Source of the DNA: Estrella lausannensis
GTDB taxonomy: Bacteria; Chlamydiota; Chlamydiia; Chlamydiales; Criblamydiaceae
NCBI RefSeq assembly: GCF_900000175.1
Contig: NZ_CWGJ01000025.1
Coordinates: forward strand, 312,396 to 376,395
Length of the DNA: 64,000 nt
Reading direction: 5' to 3'
The notes beneath the pieces were generated by a model. That model had not been told where the DNA came from, searched no databases, and worked only from the letters and a program-made list of their open reading frames with translations. Of the stretch, positions 61,109-64,000 are shown piece after piece (the first letter of the stretch is position 1; every line of letters begins with the position of its first letter). The position numbers were made by a program, and so were the translations under genes.

Positions 61109-63129
61109 GTAAGAAAAGTAAAGAGCCGGTAACGTTTTTGGAGCGAAGGCGCCTTGCGCTTCTCGCGATGGCTTTGGTCGGACTCTTTGCGCTTTTGCTC
61201 ACGCAATTTTATCGTTTGCAGATCATTCAGGGTGACTATTGGGAGAAACGGGGGGAGCGCCAGCATTTTTTTATCGTCACCGAGCCCTTCTTGAGGGGGC
61301 GTTTTTTTTCCAATCCTACGGTCAAAAGAGGCCATCCTGAATCGCCTAAGGCCTTTGTTGCCGATATCCGGATGTTCCATCTGTTTGCCGATCCCCTTTC
61401 CATCGAGGAGAAAAATCACGTCAAAATAGTTGAGGCGTTAAATGAGATCCTCTCTTTAAATGGACCCGAGATGGAGAAATTGGCCGACCAGCTGCTTGCG
61501 AAAAGCAGAAGCCGCACTCTGGCGATGTGGCTTCCCAAGGAGAAAAAAGACGAGATCGAGAAGTGGTGGCGGCCGTTTGCGAAAAAAAACAAGATTCCCT
61601 CCAACGCTCTTTTCTTTGTGACCGACTATAAACGCTCCTATCCTTTCGGAAAAATGTTGGGTCAGGTTCTGCACACCATTCAGGAGAGAAAGGACGAAAC
61701 GACCAAGCAGGCAGTCCCGACAGGGGGGCTTGAACTTTGTTTAAACTCTTACCTGAAGGGGTGTCAGGGCAAGAGAATTATGATGCGCTCACCCAGGCAC
61801 TCCTTTGAGATGGGCGAAGTGGTTAAACCTCCGATCCACGGCGCCGATGTCTTTTTGACCATCAACCACTGCCTCCAGGCCATCTGTGAAGAGGAGATCG
61901 AAGCCGGGGTTAAGGCGTGCGGAGCTAAATATGGCTGGGCGGCGATGATGGAGCCGCGTACCGGAGAGGTGCTGGCTATCGCTCAATATCCTTTTTTCTA
62001 TCCTGACGACTACTCCCGTTTTTTTAAGGATTCCTCGATCGCAGAGACTACCAAAGTGAAACCTCTCACGGATGCCCAAGAACCTGGTTCTGTGATGAAG
62101 CCGGTCACCTGCGCGATTGCCCTCATGGCCAATGAGGAGATGAAAAAAAGAGGGGAGCCGCCTCTTTTCACACCTGAGGAGATGATCGCGACTGCCAGTG
62201 GAGCCTTCCCCGGAAGAAGCAAGCCGATTAAAGATACCAAGTCCCATAAACTGATGAATATGGATATGGCTTTGCAAAAGTCCTCTAACATCTATATGGG
62301 AAGAATTATTCACCGGGTGATTCTTAAGCTCGGAGACCAGTGGTATAGAAAAGCTCTCGCTGATTCATTTGGCTTTGGCAGAAGGACTTTCCTGGAGCTT
62401 CCTGCCGAAAGTCCGGGAGTTTTGCCCACCCCCGGTAAAATGCACCCGAACGGCAAGCTTGAGTGGTCTGTACCCACGCCCTTTTCTTTGGCAATCGGAC
62501 ATAACTTGCAGGTCAACAGCTTTCAACTTCTGCGGGCGATCTCGGTCTTTGCCAATCGTGGATTCTTAGTCGAACCTACCTTGATCAGAAAAATTGTCAG
62601 GACAAATCCCGATGGAAGTGAAGAGTTGATCTTGGATAATACCGATCCTGAGAGGATATCGAAATTTAAACGTGTTATTTCCAAGGAGATAGCTGAAAGA
62701 GTGGTCCGCGGGATGAAATTTGTCACTAAGCCCGGAGGAGGCGGATTTCGCGGGGAAGTCTATGGGTACACCGAAGCCGGTAAGACCGGAACAGCCAACA
62801 AAATTGTAGGCGGACAGTATTCGAAGAAGAATTATATCTCCACTTTCATTGGGTTCACTCCCGTTGTCAAGCCTGCTTTTGTCTTATTGGTCACAATGGA
62901 CGAGCCTGATATTACTTATAAACCGGGAGTGGGCCACACCTATTATTCGGGTATCTGCACAGCTCCGGTGTTCAGCAAAATAGCCACACGGGCGCTTGAG
63001 TATATGGGTGTGGAGCCAGATGACCCTTACGGCTATCCTCCGAAAGACCCAAGGTATGATGAGAAGAAAGCCGATTGGATAGGCGAAACCAAAAAGTTGC
63101 AAGAAATCAGCCAAAAGTGGAATAACTGA
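61105..63129 (+). CDS. ftsI: Division-specific transpeptidase PBP3 (FtsI)
   Basis: FtsI cross-links septal peptidoglycan. The 674-residue protein has an N-terminal membrane anchor (about 17-35), a dimerisation/pedestal domain, and a penicillin-binding domain with all three active-site motifs: SVMK (about 328), SSN (about 392) and KTGT (about 560). The GTG start overlaps the ftsL-like gene by 4 bp. Chlamydiae make transient septal peptidoglycan with such enzymes despite lacking FtsZ, and this protein appears catalytically intact. It has no C-terminal PASTA repeats. Confidence 0.95.
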   Translation: MSKKSKEPVTFLERRRLALLAMALVGLFALLLTQFYRLQIIQGDYWEKRGERQHFFIVTEPFLRGRFFSNPTVKRGHPESPKAFVADIRMFHLFADPLSIEEKNHVKIVEALNEILSLNGPEMEKLADQLLAKSRSRTLAMWLPKEKKDEIEKWWRPFAKKNKIPSNALFFVTDYKRSYPFGKMLGQVLHTIQERKDETTKQAVPTGGLELCLNSYLKGCQGKRIMMRSPRHSFEMGEVVKPPIHGADVFLTINHCLQAICEEEIEAGVKACGAKYGWAAMMEPRTGEVLAIAQYPFFYPDDYSRFFKDSSIAETTKVKPLTDAQEPGSVMKPVTCAIALMANEEMKKRGEPPLFTPEEMIATASGAFPGRSKPIKDTKSHKLMNMDMALQKSSNIYMGRIIHRVILKLGDQWYRKALADSFGFGRRTFLELPAESPGVLPTPGKMHPNGKLEWSVPTPFSLAIGHNLQVNSFQLLRAISVFANRGFLVEPTLIRKIVRTNPDGSEELILDNTDPERISKFKRVISKEIAERVVRGMKFVTKPGGGGFRGEVYGYTEAGKTGTANKIVGGQYSKKNYISTFIGFTPVVKPAFVLLVTMDEPDITYKPGVGHTYYSGICTAPVFSKIATRALEYMGVEPDDPYGYPPKDPRYDEKKADWIGETKKLQEISQKWNN

Positions 63130-63186
63130 TACAAAGAAACAATTTTAAAATTTGATTTCATAATCATCCGTCGTTAATTTTAATGA

Positions 63187-63218
63187 TATACCGAAAAATA
63201 TCTAAAAATTTCGGTATA
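63187..63218. repeat. Minimal TATACCGAAA hairpin, 32 bp
   Basis: TATACCGAAAAATATC faces TAAAAATTTCGGTATA. It is the shortest member of the family and lies between ftsI and murE, 28 bp before the murE ATG, so it may lie in the murE leader. Confidence 0.85.
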
Positions 63219-63246
63219 TTAGAGTGAATAGAGCCAATAGAGTGAT

Positions 63247-64000
63247 ATGAAGCTGAAAAAACTTCTCAAAGATATTAAAGGGATCGAGATCCGGGGCCCT
63301 AAAGAAATCGAGATTTCTGGCGTTTGCGCCAACTCCAAATATGTTGCGCCGGGCAACCTCTTCATCGCAAGGAGAGGCAAAGACCATGACGGCGGAGACT
63401 TTATTCCCGAAGCGATCGCCTCCGGTGCCAAAGCGGTACTGACCGATCTTTATGATCCTGCCTATAAAGAGATAGCGCAGATTGTGTGTCACGATGTGAA
63501 GAAGGTAGAGGCAGAGCTGGCAGCGGCGTATTATGAGCTACCCTCCGATAAGCTCTATATGGTCGGCATCACGGGCACTTCGGGGAAAACAACCGTTTCT
63601 TATCTAGTCAAACATCTCCTGGAGAAACTCGACGGCCCCGCGGGATTGATGGGAACTATCGAATATCAGATCGGGGAGATGCGCTATCCGGCGACGCACA
63701 CAACGCCTGACGTGACACGAGTGCACAAGCTTCTAAAAGAGATGGTCGATCTCAAAATGCGCTCCTGTGTGATGGAAGTGACGTCGCACGCACTCGACCA
63801 AGGCCGCGTCGAGGGGGTTAATTTTGATACGGCGGTCTTCACTAACTTAAGCCCCGAGCACCTCGACTACCATCCCGACATGGAAGCTTATGCCAAGGCA
63901 AAAGAGCGGCTGTTTCATATGCTCTCTCAAAAGCAGTCTAAAGAAAAGGCGTCGTTCGGCAAGAGTGCCATCATCAATGCCGACAGTCCCTGGTCATCGC
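63247..64000 (+). CDS. murE: UDP-N-acetylmuramoyl-tripeptide synthetase MurE, 3' end missing
   Basis: MurE adds the diamino acid (meso-DAP in chlamydiae) to UDP-MurNAc-L-Ala-D-Glu. The 251 codons present run to the window edge. Seen are the N-terminal SGVCANSKYVAPGNLFIA (uridine-binding side), the ATP P-loop GITGTSGKTT (about 106-115), THTTPD, the block MEVTSHALDQGRVEGV with its family His, and FTNLSPEHLDYH. The substrate-selecting C-terminal motif (DNPR) lies outside the window. It follows ftsI with a 117-bp gap containing a short hairpin. Confidence 0.95.
   Translation, partial: MKLKKLLKDIKGIEIRGPKEIEISGVCANSKYVAPGNLFIARRGKDHDGGDFIPEAIASGAKAVLTDLYDPAYKEIAQIVCHDVKKVEAELAAAYYELPSDKLYMVGITGTSGKTTVSYLVKHLLEKLDGPAGLMGTIEYQIGEMRYPATHTTPDVTRVHKLLKEMVDLKMRSCVMEVTSHALDQGRVEGVNFDTAVFTNLSPEHLDYHPDMEAYAKAKERLFHMLSQKQSKEKASFGKSAIINADSPWSS

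Overview
This window appears to come from an environmental (amoeba-associated) member of the Chlamydiae. Two gene blocks follow Chlamydia gene order as I recall it: SNF2 helicase - mreB - GTP-type PEP carboxykinase, and dnaA (second chlamydial paralogue) - small TPR gene - small partner gene - rsmH - ftsL-like - pbp3/ftsI - murE. The gene content is much richer than in Chlamydiaceae. The base composition is moderate (about 48% G+C by eye), and genes are separated by many palindromic repeats. I would guess a Criblamydiaceae-like or related Parachlamydiales genome, but the sequence alone does not fix the genus. I found no rRNA, tRNA, CRISPR array, transposase or integrase.

Layout. 1-10.5 kb: the 3' part of a giant gene (over 3,500 codons) for a DUF3638/DUF3645-like P-loop protein. 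10.8-14.3 kb: smc. 14.3-24 kb (minus strand): HIT-family protein, LysM envelope protein, pckG, mreB and a SWIM/SNF2 helicase. 24.8-27.4 kb (minus): thiolase and 3-hydroxyacyl-CoA dehydrogenase. 27.8-31.4 kb (plus): methylcitrate cycle genes prpB-prpC-prpD plus a 64-codon ORF. 31.4-34.7 kb (minus): branched-chain 2-oxoacid dehydrogenase E1alpha-E1beta-E2. 34.9-36.4 kb: a secreted hypothetical protein and a hot-dog thioesterase. 36.4-42.3 kb (minus): five tightly packed genes for an acyl-CoA dehydrogenase, an acyl-CoA carboxylase beta subunit, an AtuA-like protein split in two, and an enoyl-CoA hydratase. 43-46.7 kb: two convergent hypothetical genes that look effector-like; one may carry a degenerate U-box. 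47.2-50.1 kb: M16C metalloprotease. 50.5-54.4 kb: dnaA and a TPR plus degenerate metallo-beta-lactamase-like protein, separated by a region with DnaA-box-like sites. 54.9-59.3 kb: a PseC-like aminotransferase, two small conserved chlamydial genes and a GT-B-like protein. 59.9-64 kb: rsmH, ftsL-like, ftsI and the start of murE.

The metabolic genes fit together. BCKDH, acyl-CoA dehydrogenase, carboxylase, hydratase, hydroxyacyl-CoA dehydrogenase and thiolase would turn branched-chain 2-oxoacids or similar acyl groups into acetyl-CoA and propionyl-CoA. PrpC, PrpD and PrpB would take propionyl-CoA to pyruvate and succinate, and PEP carboxykinase could draw oxaloacetate toward PEP. The biotin carboxylase/carrier subunit, the E3 subunit and 2-methylisocitrate-forming aconitase are not in the window.

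The most unusual structural feature is a set of intergenic palindromes. Many share ends of the form TATACCGAAA...TTTCGGTATA. They occur as short hairpins (32-82 bp) and as long elements dyad-symmetric over nearly their whole 162-169 bp length. At least three sequence types reach nearly the same length. Some sit where they could end transcription between convergent genes, one abuts or supplies a stop codon, and one decayed arm contains an extended -10 promoter. The other notable item is a perfect 15-bp in-frame duplication in a phosphate-binding loop of MreB.
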